The translations under genes and the position numbers were made by a program. Shown piece after piece: positions 1 through 8,822 of a stretch of DNA of 42,709 bases. The notes below the pieces were generated by a model. It was not told the DNA's origin. It did not search any database and saw nothing but the letters and a program-made list of their open reading frames with translations. Positions within the stretch are counted from its first letter, which is position 1. Every line of letters starts with the position of its first letter. Location: contig JAEEYU010000033.1 in assembly GCA_016288315.1 (NCBI GenBank), forward strand, positions 1-42,709, given 5' to 3'. This DNA comes from Clostridiaceae bacterium. GTDB lineage: Bacteria; Bacillota; Clostridia; Oscillospirales; Acutalibacteraceae.

Positions 1-675
<675 letters not shown>

Positions 676-1044
676 TTGTCGCTCACCAACCGTTCTTTAA
701 AAAATTCACATAAAACCAATAACAATTTCACTGAAACATTAACTGAGGTGAGTGTATTATACAGCAAACAAATGTTCGAGTCAATAGATTTTTTGCAGAT
801 AATTATTTGCGGTCGCTTTTAAGTGACTGCAAATTTTTTCAGCATTAAAAACGCGCTTATCTAAAAACTTGAAACATTTAATTTAACAACTGTTTCCGAA
901 ATAATCACCATTCAATTTCAAACCATCAACAAAAATGCCTCCGGCAGATTCAGAACAATTACTCTGAATCTCATCACCGGGAGCATAACTGTTTTTTTTC
1001 GGCTTATTGATTTATCAATGATGTGTAAAGGGTATTAGGGATAA
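676..1044. other. Non-coding stretch between mobile element and secretome cluster
   Basis: No convincing ORF is present. The stretch is AT-rich and holds a hairpin followed by a T-run (805-839) and a second inverted repeat at about 948-974 (AGATTCAGA / TCTGAATCT). It probably contains the promoter of the minus-strand pair to its left and may contain the junction of the mobile element, but I could not identify an attachment core. Confidence 0.4.
805..839 (+). terminator. Hairpin terminator candidate
   Basis: The arms ATTTGCGGTCGCTT and AAGTGACTGCAAAT pair over 14 positions with two G-U wobbles, and six T residues follow. No plus-strand gene is visible upstream in the window, so it may be a relic of a gene displaced by the mobile element. 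Confidence 0.5.
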
Positions 1045-1102
1045 TTCCCTAACAAGTTGGTGTCTGTGGGAACAGACACATTGCTTGCCAGGGAACGTTT
1101 TT
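1045..1102 (+). terminator. Long hairpin terminator abutting LytTR-type site
   Basis: TTCCCTAACAAG..GTGTCTG pairs with CAGACAC..CTTGCCAGGGAA around a TGGGAA loop, followed by CG and a T-run. The T-run runs straight into the first regulatory half-site, as also happens at 20,988-21,023. It insulates the following regulated operon from read-through. Confidence 0.6.
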
Positions 1103-1183
1103 CCGTTCGCGCCGCAAAAACGCCCGCTCACGCCGCAGGTCAAAACCTGTGGCTTTTTCCGTGTTATGGTTATGCTGCAGTCG
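1103..1183 (+). promoter_or_regulatory. LytTR-type direct repeat plus activator-dependent promoter (module 1)
   Basis: Half-sites CCGTTCGCGCCG (1103) and CCGCTCACGCCG (1124) start 21 bp apart. TGTTAT lies at 1162-1167, 38 bp from the start of the second half-site, and TGCAGTC follows. The position expected for a -35 box holds GTCAAA, which is not a consensus. The same layout recurs at 8123 and 21,024. Direct half-sites with a 21-bp period are the known binding geometry of LytTR-domain regulators, and one is encoded at 18,990. The start point is inferred. Confidence 0.75.
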
Positions 1184-1205
1184 AGAGAAAAGCAAAGAGG
1201 TTTAT

Positions 1206-1304
1206 ATGAGAAACAAAAAAAAGATTAAAGAATTTGCATACTGGTTCATATTAATTGCGTTGCTTCTGCTTAAAATTGCGACACTGATTTCAAAATCATT
1301 CTGA
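1206..1304 (+). CDS. 32-residue single-pass membrane peptide, first gene of module 1
   Basis: This ORF begins with a strongly basic segment (MRNKKKIKEF) followed by one hydrophobic helix (WFILIALLLLKIATLI) and ends ISKSF. AGAGG lies about 6 bases before the ATG. It occupies the position taken by the 40/41-residue peptides in modules 2 and 3 but does not share their sequence. It is followed after 14 bases by a frameshifted member of that peptide family. Location is probably the cytoplasmic membrane. Function is unknown; small size and a typical SD are the only support for expression. Confidence 0.55.
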   Translation: MRNKKKIKEFAYWFILIALLLLKIATLISKSF

Positions 1305-1318
1305 AAGGAAGAAAAACA

Positions 1319-1445
1319 ATGATTATCTGTTCTTACTGTAGCCGCCATAATGGCAATCGGCACACTCATCTGCACATCCGATGACGGCGATTATGCAGCA
1401 TCCGCTCTGGCACAAATGAATTCAACCCGCAGAAAGTATTGTTAA
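1319..1445 (+). pseudogene. Frameshifted copy of the Cys4/Cys20 small membrane peptide
   Basis: The leader CTGAAAGGAAGAAAAACAATG and the codons for MIICS are almost identical to the intact gene at 8396. The distance from ATG to the conserved GGCAC codons is 40 nt here against 45 nt there, so the frame is lost and translation from the ATG ends after about 21 codons. In the shifted frame the rest of the family pattern is intact: GTLICTSDDGDYAASALAQM followed by NSTRRKYC. It is either a decayed copy or one needing ribosomal frameshifting. A sequencing error is less likely because several bases are missing. Confidence 0.65.
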
Positions 1446-1514
1446 TTAATCTGAAAACCCCGCGACCGGGTTTAGGGCAATTCAGATTACAATAAAATTC
1501 AAGGAGGAATTTCA

Positions 1515-1562
1515 ATGGAAACTATTCTGATAAACGGAGGCATCAAAAATGACAGCGATTAG
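1515..1562 (+). CDS. Possible 15-codon leader peptide overlapping the next gene
   Basis: A perfect AAGGAGG sits 8 bases before ATG 1515, and the frame encodes METILINGGIKNDSD before TAG. This ends 14 bases inside the following gene, whose own start (1549) has GGAGG within this leader. Such an overlap can couple translation of the large protein to the leader. It is also possible that this is just a tandem SD. Low confidence. Confidence 0.25.
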   Translation: METILINGGIKNDSD

Positions 1563-4500
1563 CAAGAAGGCAACAGCGTTTTTACTGGCGGTAATTATGC
1601 TTATGAGCTTGCTGCCGTTGAGCGTTATGGCGGCAGAAGCAACGACGCTGACATTCAAAGTTGAATCAGTTACTGCGATTACTGGCTCGTCGGCACAGGT
1701 GAAGATTGAACTTAAACACAACCCGGGTGTTTCGTCAATCAAGCTCAAAGTATCATACGACAGCAGTCTGGCCCTTACGAGTGTTCAGTATAACCCGGAA
1801 ATGGGCGGGCAGACACTGTCACCGGGTTCTCTGACATCCCCAGCGACACTCATCTGGCTGAATCCTTTTGACAACTTCAGCGGCGATGTAACATTTGCAA
1901 CGCTGACATTCAAAACACCGTCAAACATCACGGAATCATATACCGCAAATGTCAATGTCAGTTATGATGAGGACGATATTTACAATATGCAGGAGAACAA
2001 CGTTCCCTGCGAGGCGGTCAACGGAGGCATTATGGTCTTTGCGGGAGTTCCCGGTGACATCAATGGCGACGGAACCTGCAACAACAAGGACCTTACAAGA
2101 TTTTTCCAGTATCTTGCAAATTGGAATGTCACTGTTAACGAGATGGCAACTGATACAAACGGCGATGGCTCGGTAAATATGAAAGATTTAACCCGACTGT
2201 TCCAGTATCTCGCAAACTGGAATGTTGAAATTCATTACGGTCTCTCCGCGGAGCACACGCATTCAATAACATCGGTTCCGGCAAAAGCCGCCAACTGCAC
2301 CGAAGCAGGCTCCGCTGCATATTACAAATGCACGGGCTGCGGTAAAATGTTCAGGGATTCCGGCTGTCAGGAAGAAATCGGCGAGGATGATATATCTGTT
2401 CCCGCAAAAGGGCACACGGCTATTATTGACGAGGCCGTTCCCGCCACGACAACCTCAACCGGTTTAACAGAAGGCTCACATTGCTCGGTCTGCAACACCG
2501 TTATTGTTGAACAGGAGATTATTCCCAAGCTGGAAACAAAACAGTATGCAATCAACTACAACCTTACAAACGGAGACACCTATCTTGCAACTTTAGAAAT
2601 CAACAACCCGAACCCGGCGTTCTACACATCTGAAGACGGTTTGAAACTTAAAGAGATAAGCGTTCCCGGCTATACATTTGAAGGCTGGTATGACGGTTCA
2701 AGCGACAAGGCAAACAGAATTACAAATATTGCCAAAGGCGAGAAAGAGGAAATCGACCTTTACGCGCACTGGACAGCTAGATCATATAAGATACAGTATG
2801 ATTCCGATTTGATTCCCGTTAATGACGATACATATACAACCAACACGGGAAAGGTTCTCCCCACCCCAAAACTTTCGGGATATACTTTTGTAGGTTGGTC
2901 AGACAGCAAAGGCGATATTATCAGAAGAATTCCGGTCGGAACTACCGGAGACAAAGTATATTCCGCAAACTGGCTGAGCGACAGAAACCAGGCGAGAACA
3001 TACAAAAATGTCGGAGATCCGATTGTAATGGAAGAAGATAACAAAATCCTTTACACATATGAAATAGGTGAAATCAGGAATGTTCCTGTTTCAGTTATAA
3101 AAGACTTCGGAAAGATTGTTGACGGCGGCGTAGCACATGAGGAAACTGTAACACATTCAAAGACAGTAAGCCTTTCCGAAGCGCAGAAATATGAAAAAAC
3201 AGTCGGCAATGCGACAACAGAGAATTACGGTATCACACTTTCAAGCGGTTGGGAGGAAGGTTACGAAATATCCGAAGAATGGTGCCGTGAACACGGAATG
3301 ACCTTAGAGGAAGCGGAGCAATATTGCAGAAACGACACCAACAGTTGGTATGTCTCTAACGGACAAAGCGGTAGCAACAGTTCAACAACATTCAACACTA
3401 CCGATACAACAAACATGACAACCGGCACAAAGAATTCTTCCGGCACATCGGGTGCCAGCACAGAAGTATCAGCCTCCGCAAAACACACGGAAGAAAATCA
3501 CAGTGATTTCGGCTTTGAAGAAAAAATAAAAGCCGGAGGAGGCATTGGACCGGTTTCAGTTGAAGCTTCAGTCGGTGCCAGCCAGTCTTTTGGCTCAAGT
3601 TCGGAGGATGAAACAACAAACTCATCCAAAAACTCTCTGAATTCCAGTGTTACGGTGTCTGACGGAAATTCTCATCAAAGCGGAACTGTTACACATACCG
3701 GCTCAAATTCGACAAGCACAAGCGGTTGGAACACGGAATCCGGACGCAGCGCCAGTCAGTCCGTAACAAGCACGCAGTCCACCGCAAAGAAGCTTTCGGA
3801 AGCAATCAGTCAGAAAACGGGGTACGGCCAATCATATATTAATACCGGTTCAGAATCGGCAAGCCAAGGCTTCAGCGCACAACAAAGTTCTTCTGTCAGC
3901 TATTCAACAGGCATAACTTATTCTACCGAGGAAACAGAAACAATTACTGAAACGATTTCAACATCAAACACAATCGGCGGATATCACCGTTGGGTTTGGG
4001 CAACTACCGCACACGTTTTTCTTGTTGTCGGATACGATATTGCAACATCATCGTATTTTGTGTGCAATTTCTCGATTCTTGATGACAAGCTCAGCAGATT
4101 TGAAGACTATTCATATGATACATCAACTTATGACGATAACCAGACAGGTGTTATCACTTTTGAGATTCCGACGGACATAAAAGAATATGTTAAAGAGCGT
4201 GTAGCCGGCAGTGACGGTCTTCAGTATTCAAGAGATGGAAAAGTAACCGGATACAATGGCAACGACGATTTCGTTATCATCCCGGAATACAAAGTAATTA
4301 ACGGAACGGTTATCAAGGTAACCGGTATTTCCGAAAACGCTTTCAAAAACAAGGTAAAATTACAGAACGGTGAAGATGAGTTACTTGGAATACAACTTTC
4401 TGATTTTATCACCGAGATTCCTGACGGAGCATTTTACGGCTGCAGTTCTTTGAAATATATTGACTTCAATAATGTCAATAAAATAGGAAGCAACGCTTTT

Positions 4501-6435
4501 GCGGGATGCAGCAGTTTAAAGGTAGTCAAACTCAGTGACAATATCACTGTTCTCGGCAGCAACGCTTTTAACGGCATCGATGCGCTGCTTGTAAACGCAG
4601 CCAATAAATCAATTGCCGAATATGCCGTGAATTCGGGAGCCAAGGCAATTGCGTTGGTTGTATCGGAAAAATGCGCCGATCTGAAAAACACAACATTGAC
4701 AATACCGGCGGGAACGGAATATTTCGGATTCTACGGTGCAATTTACTCTCCGAGAACATTCACCAATTTAAAAATAGATTCAAATGCAGAGGAAACACTG
4801 ATTCAGAATGCGGATTTTGTATCAACCGGAAAAGCTCCTGTTAAAATTGCGTCAAGCAATATAATCTGGGCGGAAAGCGATGTCTCGGCATCAAATTTCG
4901 GCATTGTCTTAACTGCGGAACATATTAATCTTTCGGTTTACGGAGAATCAACTGTTTCATCTAATACGAGCAACGCAATTCTAACAAGAGATCTTTCCCT
5001 TGCCGCTATCAATGAAGAACTGTATTCCCAGTTCCATCTTGACGGAAAAATAATGATATGGGGAAATATAATCGAAAACGGTCTGATTTCGTTTATGTCG
5101 GGAAAAGTTGAACATATTTCCGAAACAGAATACACTCGGTATTTAGCCGGCACATACACCCTGACATTTGATGCCAATGGCGGCTCAGTTAGTGAAACTC
5201 AGAAAACCGTATATTACGGCGAAGTAATAGGATCTCTTCCTTCGCCCACACGCACCGGTTACGCCTTTGAAGGCTGGTATACAGCCAAAACTGGAGGAAC
5301 GAAGATAACATCGACAACTGTTTCAACATTTGATGCCAACACGACTGTTTACGCACACTGGAATCCCAACGCATACACCGCAACCTGGAACACCGTAACA
5401 GGATGCACTATTACAGTCAAACGCACAAGCTCACCCTATGCCGGCGCGGCAACGGGCAGCCTTACAAGCGGAGCAACTGTTTATTACGGCGACATTCTGA
5501 GCATTACATACACGGCAAATACAGGCTACACACTCAAGACAAAAGGCAAAACATCAATTACGGTTACCGGCAATGTCACACCATCCGACATTTACGCAAC
5601 AGTAACGGTTAATTCCTATACCGCATCCTGGTCAACGGGCACCGGATACACAATAACAGTCAAACGCACAAGTTCCCCCAAAGCCGGCGCGGCAACGGGC
5701 AACCTTACAAGCGGAGCAACCGTTAATTACAGTGATGTTCTGAGCGTCACATACACAGCAAGCACCGGTTATTCGATTGCAACCCACGGCAAAACATCAA
5801 TTACAGTTACCGGCAATGTCACAGCATCCGATATTTACGCAACGGCAACACCGAACAACTACACCTACACAGTAAAATATGTTTCGGTTAACGGCACAAA
5901 TCTCGGCTCAGATTCGGTTACAAAGGCGTTTGGAACAACCAATACAATTACTCCGCCTGGAAAATACGGATATATTACGCCGCCAGCGCAAACTGTGAAA
6001 TGGGATTCAACATCGAAAACCATCACCTTCAAATATTCCATTGACAACAGCGGAATCGGCGGTAGCAGCAGCAGAGGTTTTGTTGACACGAGCGTAGGCA
6101 CGTGGGCAACCGTTAATATCTCATACTCAATCATCGGCAGAACCGCAAACTCGGTTACAATCAGAGCAACCTGCACGATGATAAAAAATAAAAACATCTA
6201 TACTCCTTATGAATATTCGTTCAGCTGCGCGGGTCAGGATAAAGAGATAATTCCCTTCGGCGCATGGAACAATTACAACAACGCAACGGCTACTCAGACA
6301 ATTGACTTTACAATTTCCGCGGGAACGGGCAGAGGAAGCACAAATGTCTCATGGAGTGTTCCCTGCCGCAACTATTACGGAACCGTTATTGACAACGAAG
6401 GCTATACCGACACGGTTGTCTATCCCGCATATTAA
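1549..6435 (+). CDS. Secreted cohesin-dockerin-InlB-LRR surface protein
   Basis: 1628 residues. A signal peptide covers residues 1 to about 29 (LLPLSVMA/AEA). A type I-like cohesin domain follows (about 33-160), then a dockerin with two calcium-loop repeats (GDINGDGTCNNKDLTRFF at 169, DTNGDGSVNMKDLTRLF at 203). Next come a CxxCGK-type Cys segment (237-310), two InlB/Flg_new-type beta repeats with GYTFEGW and GYTFVGW (331-475), and a Ser/Thr-rich region of about 400 residues (484-880). Three BspA-type LRR units follow (about 890-1040), then another InlB repeat (1203) and two 81-residue repeats from 1275. The end is Tyr-rich, with no LPXTG motif and none of the C-terminal helix seen in neighbours. 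Cohesins bind dockerins, so a chain carrying both could form polymers; that is inference. The gene lies downstream of regulatory module 1 and 31 bp before the next gene. ATG 1549 has GGAGG 8 bases upstream. Confidence 0.85.
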   Translation: MTAISKKATAFLLAVIMLMSLLPLSVMAAEATTLTFKVESVTAITGSSAQVKIELKHNPGVSSIKLKVSYDSSLALTSVQYNPEMGGQTLSPGSLTSPATLIWLNPFDNFSGDVTFATLTFKTPSNITESYTANVNVSYDEDDIYNMQENNVPCEAVNGGIMVFAGVPGDINGDGTCNNKDLTRFFQYLANWNVTVNEMATDTNGDGSVNMKDLTRLFQYLANWNVEIHYGLSAEHTHSITSVPAKAANCTEAGSAAYYKCTGCGKMFRDSGCQEEIGEDDISVPAKGHTAIIDEAVPATTTSTGLTEGSHCSVCNTVIVEQEIIPKLETKQYAINYNLTNGDTYLATLEINNPNPAFYTSEDGLKLKEISVPGYTFEGWYDGSSDKANRITNIAKGEKEEIDLYAHWTARSYKIQYDSDLIPVNDDTYTTNTGKVLPTPKLSGYTFVGWSDSKGDIIRRIPVGTTGDKVYSANWLSDRNQARTYKNVGDPIVMEEDNKILYTYEIGEIRNVPVSVIKDFGKIVDGGVAHEETVTHSKTVSLSEAQKYEKTVGNATTENYGITLSSGWEEGYEISEEWCREHGMTLEEAEQYCRNDTNSWYVSNGQSGSNSSTTFNTTDTTNMTTGTKNSSGTSGASTEVSASAKHTEENHSDFGFEEKIKAGGGIGPVSVEASVGASQSFGSSSEDETTNSSKNSLNSSVTVSDGNSHQSGTVTHTGSNSTSTSGWNTESGRSASQSVTSTQSTAKKLSEAISQKTGYGQSYINTGSESASQGFSAQQSSSVSYSTGITYSTEETETITETISTSNTIGGYHRWVWATTAHVFLVVGYDIATSSYFVCNFSILDDKLSRFEDYSYDTSTYDDNQTGVITFEIPTDIKEYVKERVAGSDGLQYSRDGKVTGYNGNDDFVIIPEYKVINGTVIKVTGISENAFKNKVKLQNGEDELLGIQLSDFITEIPDGAFYGCSSLKYIDFNNVNKIGSNAFAGCSSLKVVKLSDNITVLGSNAFNGIDALLVNAANKSIAEYAVNSGAKAIALVVSEKCADLKNTTLTIPAGTEYFGFYGAIYSPRTFTNLKIDSNAEETLIQNADFVSTGKAPVKIASSNIIWAESDVSASNFGIVLTAEHINLSVYGESTVSSNTSNAILTRDLSLAAINEELYSQFHLDGKIMIWGNIIENGLISFMSGKVEHISETEYTRYLAGTYTLTFDANGGSVSETQKTVYYGEVIGSLPSPTRTGYAFEGWYTAKTGGTKITSTTVSTFDANTTVYAHWNPNAYTATWNTVTGCTITVKRTSSPYAGAATGSLTSGATVYYGDILSITYTANTGYTLKTKGKTSITVTGNVTPSDIYATVTVNSYTASWSTGTGYTITVKRTSSPKAGAATGNLTSGATVNYSDVLSVTYTASTGYSIATHGKTSITVTGNVTASDIYATATPNNYTYTVKYVSVNGTNLGSDSVTKAFGTTNTITPPGKYGYITPPAQTVKWDSTSKTITFKYSIDNSGIGGSSSRGFVDTSVGTWATVNISYSIIGRTANSVTIRATCTMIKNKNIYTPYEYSFSCAGQDKEIIPFGAWNNYNNATATQTIDFTISAGTGRGSTNVSWSVPCRNYYGTVIDNEGYTDTVVYPAY
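5371..5856 (+). repeat. Two tandem 243-bp units (81 residues each)
   Basis: Units start at 5371 and 5614 and share long identical stretches such as GTCAAACGCACAAG and GGCAAAACATCAATTAC. The encoded repeats contain TVKRTSSP.AGAATG and GKTSITVTGNVT. A third unit begins in phase at 5857 but diverges at once. The close DNA match points to recent duplication. Confidence 0.8.
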
Positions 6436-6466
6436 GCTAATTTGATTTAACGGAGAGGTTATAACA

Positions 6467-8041
6467 ATGAAAAAAGCATTTTTGATTTTTCTTACGGTAT
6501 GTTCCGTATTTCTGTTCGGCGTTACGGCATTTGCGGCCGGATCACCGGAATTTGCAGTATCTTCCGCAAACGCTGCTCCTGGAAGCAGCGTGGAAGTTAC
6601 GGTATCGGTTAAAAACAATCCCGGTCTGACATCAATGAAGTTCAATGTTTCATTCGATTCGGTTCTTCAACTGGAAAAAGTTGAATACAACACAGCCTTT
6701 AAAGGCCAGACCATGCAGCCGAATCAGATGACAAGCCCCGTTACGCTTATCTGGCTGAGCCCCTTTGAAAACTGCGGACAGAACGGAGTGTTTGCTACCT
6801 TGACTTTCAAAGTCAGTTCTTCGGCAAAAAACGGCGACACGGCGGACATTGTTCTTGCCTACAACCCGAACGATGTTTATAACCTCAACGAAGAAAACGT
6901 CGGCTTTGCGGTTACAAACGGAAAAGTTACGGTCGAGAGCGGAAACGCTGCGCCTGCCGCAGGTGTTACACTGAACAAATCTGCCGTAACCGTAAAAGTC
7001 GGCGAAACGGAAACCCTGTCGGCAACGGTCAAGCCCGACAATGCCGGAAACAAAAATGTTGAATGGTCATCCGAAAACACAACAGTAGCCTCGGTAAGCA
7101 ACGGCAAAATTACCGGAAACAAAAGAGGCACAACAACAGTTAACGCCACAACCGAAGACGGCGGATATACCGCGGCGTGCTCGGTAACGGTAGTATGCGA
7201 CCATAAAAACAAAACCAAAATTCCGGCAAAAGATTCAACCTGCACGGAGCAGGGGTGGGACGAGTATTATGTTTGCGACGACTGCGGGCAAACACTTTCT
7301 TCTGACGGCACCGGGGAGGTTGCCGCTCGCCCCTTTCGCTGCCTCGCAGAACACACAGGAGGCACGGCAACATGTAAATGCAAAGCGGTTTGCAGTGTGT
7401 GCGGCAGTCATTACGGCAATTATGCTCCTCATAATTATAATTCTGAAATTGAAAATGAAAAGGCAATGAAAAAGCAAGGCACCTGCCGCGGGAAAACTGT
7501 ATATTACTACTCCTGCTCCGTATGCGGTGAGTGTGAAAAAAATGACGCACATACCTTTGAAGGATCTTTTGGCGAACACCGGTTCACAAACTATGTTTAC
7601 AACAATGACGAAACAGCCGAACACGATGGCACCGAGACCGCGAAATGTGATTATTGCAACGCAACAGACACCCGAGCAAGAACCATTAATATATATATTC
7701 GCGCACGCTCAACAGCAAATGTTGCCTATGAAGCAAATGTAACAATCACGGCAGAGGGCTGCAATGTGCCGGCAGGATGCAGGCTTGTTATTTGCGACGG
7801 CGACAGAACAGTTGCAACAGGCAGCCGTGAGAAAGTCAGTTTCAATGCAGGCAATATGACAAAAACCAAAAGTTTTACCGTAAAAATCATTACTTCAACG
7901 GGTTCGGTAAGAAAAAACAGCGCGGGAGCCGAAATAAGTCAGAAAATCAAAGTCAATGTTTTCGACGGCTTTTTTGCCAGATTGTTTGCCCTCATCAGAA
8001 AACTTATGGGAACCACTCCGAATATAGAAATTAAACCTTAA
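6467..8041 (+). CDS. Secreted cohesin and Big2 domain protein with C-terminal helix
   Basis: 524 residues. Signal peptide 1-24 (FLFGVTAFAA). A cohesin domain at about 27-163 is clearly paralogous to that of the upstream protein (SPVTLIWLSPFE here, SPATLIWLNPFD there). A Big2 immunoglobulin-like domain follows at about 168-245 (LNKSAVTVKVGETETLSATV), then a long region with Cys pairs of CxxCG type (246-405) and a beta-rich domain. Near the end is a short hydrophobic/basic helix, FFARLFALIRKLMG. It starts 31 bp after the preceding gene with CGGAGAGG before ATG, so it is in the same operon, and a strong hairpin terminator follows. It has no dockerin, so it may offer its cohesin as an extracellular anchor for dockerin-bearing partners. 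That role is inferred. Confidence 0.85.
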   Translation: MKKAFLIFLTVCSVFLFGVTAFAAGSPEFAVSSANAAPGSSVEVTVSVKNNPGLTSMKFNVSFDSVLQLEKVEYNTAFKGQTMQPNQMTSPVTLIWLSPFENCGQNGVFATLTFKVSSSAKNGDTADIVLAYNPNDVYNLNEENVGFAVTNGKVTVESGNAAPAAGVTLNKSAVTVKVGETETLSATVKPDNAGNKNVEWSSENTTVASVSNGKITGNKRGTTTVNATTEDGGYTAACSVTVVCDHKNKTKIPAKDSTCTEQGWDEYYVCDDCGQTLSSDGTGEVAARPFRCLAEHTGGTATCKCKAVCSVCGSHYGNYAPHNYNSEIENEKAMKKQGTCRGKTVYYYSCSVCGECEKNDAHTFEGSFGEHRFTNYVYNNDETAEHDGTETAKCDYCNATDTRARTINIYIRARSTANVAYEANVTITAEGCNVPAGCRLVICDGDRTVATGSREKVSFNAGNMTKTKSFTVKIITSTGSVRKNSAGAEISQKIKVNVFDGFFARLFALIRKLMGTTPNIEIKP

Positions 8042-8056
8042 AGTCAATCGTATCAC

Positions 8057-8088
8057 GGAAAGCGGTCCGCTCTGGCGGGCCGCTTTCT
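8057..8088 (+). terminator. Rho-independent terminator of operon 1
   Basis: GGAAAGCGGTCCGC pairs with GCGGGCCGCTTTCT around TCTG, just after the stop of the cohesin/Big2 gene. The T-run is short. Module 2 starts about 35 bp downstream. Confidence 0.75.
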
Positions 8089-8122
8089 GCGTGCCTGCAA
8101 TGCGTTTATTAATATGGATTTT

Positions 8123-8205
8123 CCGCTCGCGCCGTAAGATCGTCCGCTCACGCCATGAACGGCATTTCTCCGTTTTTTCGTGTTATTGTTTAATTGCAGT
8201 CAGGG
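8123..8205 (+). promoter_or_regulatory. LytTR-type direct repeat plus promoter (module 2)
   Basis: Half-sites CCGCTCGCGCCG (8123) and CCGCTCACGCCA (8144) start 21 bp apart. TGTTAT lies at 8181, 37 bp from the start of the second half-site, followed by TTGCAGTCAGGGAAAA. The -35 position reads AACGGC, so an activator is probably needed. The leader box matches module 3 over at least 14 bases. Confidence 0.78.
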
Positions 8206-8242
8206 AAAACCCGACACAAAACAGAAAACGGAGGATATTGTC

Positions 8243-8365
8243 ATGTTACTTATTTGCTTACCGGTTATTATTGCAACGGCGGTTGCAGGCGCTTTTATCT
8301 GCGCATCGGAAGACAATGACAGAGCGGCTCTGGTTCTTGCAGAAATGAACTCGGCAAAACAGTAA
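8243..8365 (+). CDS. 40-residue Cys5/Cys20 small membrane peptide
   Basis: The peptide starts MLLICLPVIIATAVAGAFIC and continues with an acidic-to-neutral tail ending LAEMNSAKQ. One hydrophobic helix covers residues 2-20 with no basic residue before it. GGAGG lies 8 bases before the ATG. It matches the peptide at 21,156 through the tail (CTSDDNDKAA there, CASEDNDRAA here, both ending MNSAK). Longer in-frame starts exist upstream but lack an SD. It is the first gene after regulatory module 2. Function is unknown: it could be a small membrane regulator, a secreted signal or an antimicrobial peptide. Confidence 0.7.
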   Translation: MLLICLPVIIATAVAGAFICASEDNDRAALVLAEMNSAKQ

Positions 8366-8395
8366 TTGTCAGCAAACCTGAAAGGAAGAAAAGCA

Positions 8396-8563
8396 ATGAT
8401 TATCTGTTCAATTATCACAGCGGCCGTAGTGATTACTGTCGGCACAATTATCTGCACATCGGGCGGGAGCAGCTTTGCAACATCCGTTCCTGCAAGATAT
8501 GATTATGAAAAACATTTACGCGAATCCGACGCAATCAGAAAAATGATAAACAAGCACGCTTAA
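8396..8563 (+). CDS. 55-residue Cys4/Cys20 small membrane peptide
   Basis: The peptide starts MIICSIITAAVVITVGTIIC and continues TSGG, then a charged tail with KHLRESDAIRKMINKHA. The helix and Cys pattern match the family (Cys at 4 and 20), but the tail is longer and different. AAGGAAG precedes the ATG, identical in context to the frameshifted copy at 1319. It follows the 40-residue peptide by 30 bp and is followed by a terminator-like hairpin, so module 2 appears to drive a two-peptide operon. Confidence 0.68.
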   Translation: MIICSIITAAVVITVGTIICTSGGSSFATSVPARYDYEKHLRESDAIRKMINKHA

Positions 8564-8576
8564 TACTAAAAACATA

Positions 8577-8634
8577 AAAGCAGTCCGCAAGAGCAGGAAC
8601 TTATAAAAATCCTGCTGCAAAAGCGGGCTGCTTT
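8577..8634 (+). terminator. Nested hairpin, probable terminator of the peptide operon
   Basis: AAAGCAGTCCGC pairs with GCGGGCTGCTTT, and an inner stem AGCAGGA/TCCTGCT lies between the arms. The short T-run is interrupted. Transcripts from module 2 may stop here, or partly read through into the giant gene, which also has its own promoter. Confidence 0.6.
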
Positions 8635-8694
8635 CTGTTCGGCATCGAAATCTTTTTCTGTCCCGGCTTGGCTTATTTATTTTTTATTATTATA

Positions 8695-8724
8695 TTGAAA
8701 ATTAAGAAATATATATGATATACT
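8695..8724 (+). promoter_or_regulatory. Vegetative promoter candidate for the giant LRR gene
   Basis: TTGAAA, an 18-bp spacer and TATACT lie about 100 bp before the ATG at 8823. No LytTR half-site pair is present here, so this gene may be expressed independently of modules 1-3. Confidence 0.5.
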
Positions 8725-8822
8725 GTAAAATGGATTTTTATATAGCAAATAACGGCAAATTGCATTTTTGAAAAAGACTTTTTCGGGTTGACTGACTTGA
8801 TTTGAATACGGGGGTTGTCGGG

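Noticed and set aside
8243-8563. Peptides considered as AgrD precursors
   Set aside because: They lack the AgrD layout of a central Cys with a following acidic C-terminal recognition segment, and no AgrB is nearby; a signalling role stays open but not as classical AgrD.
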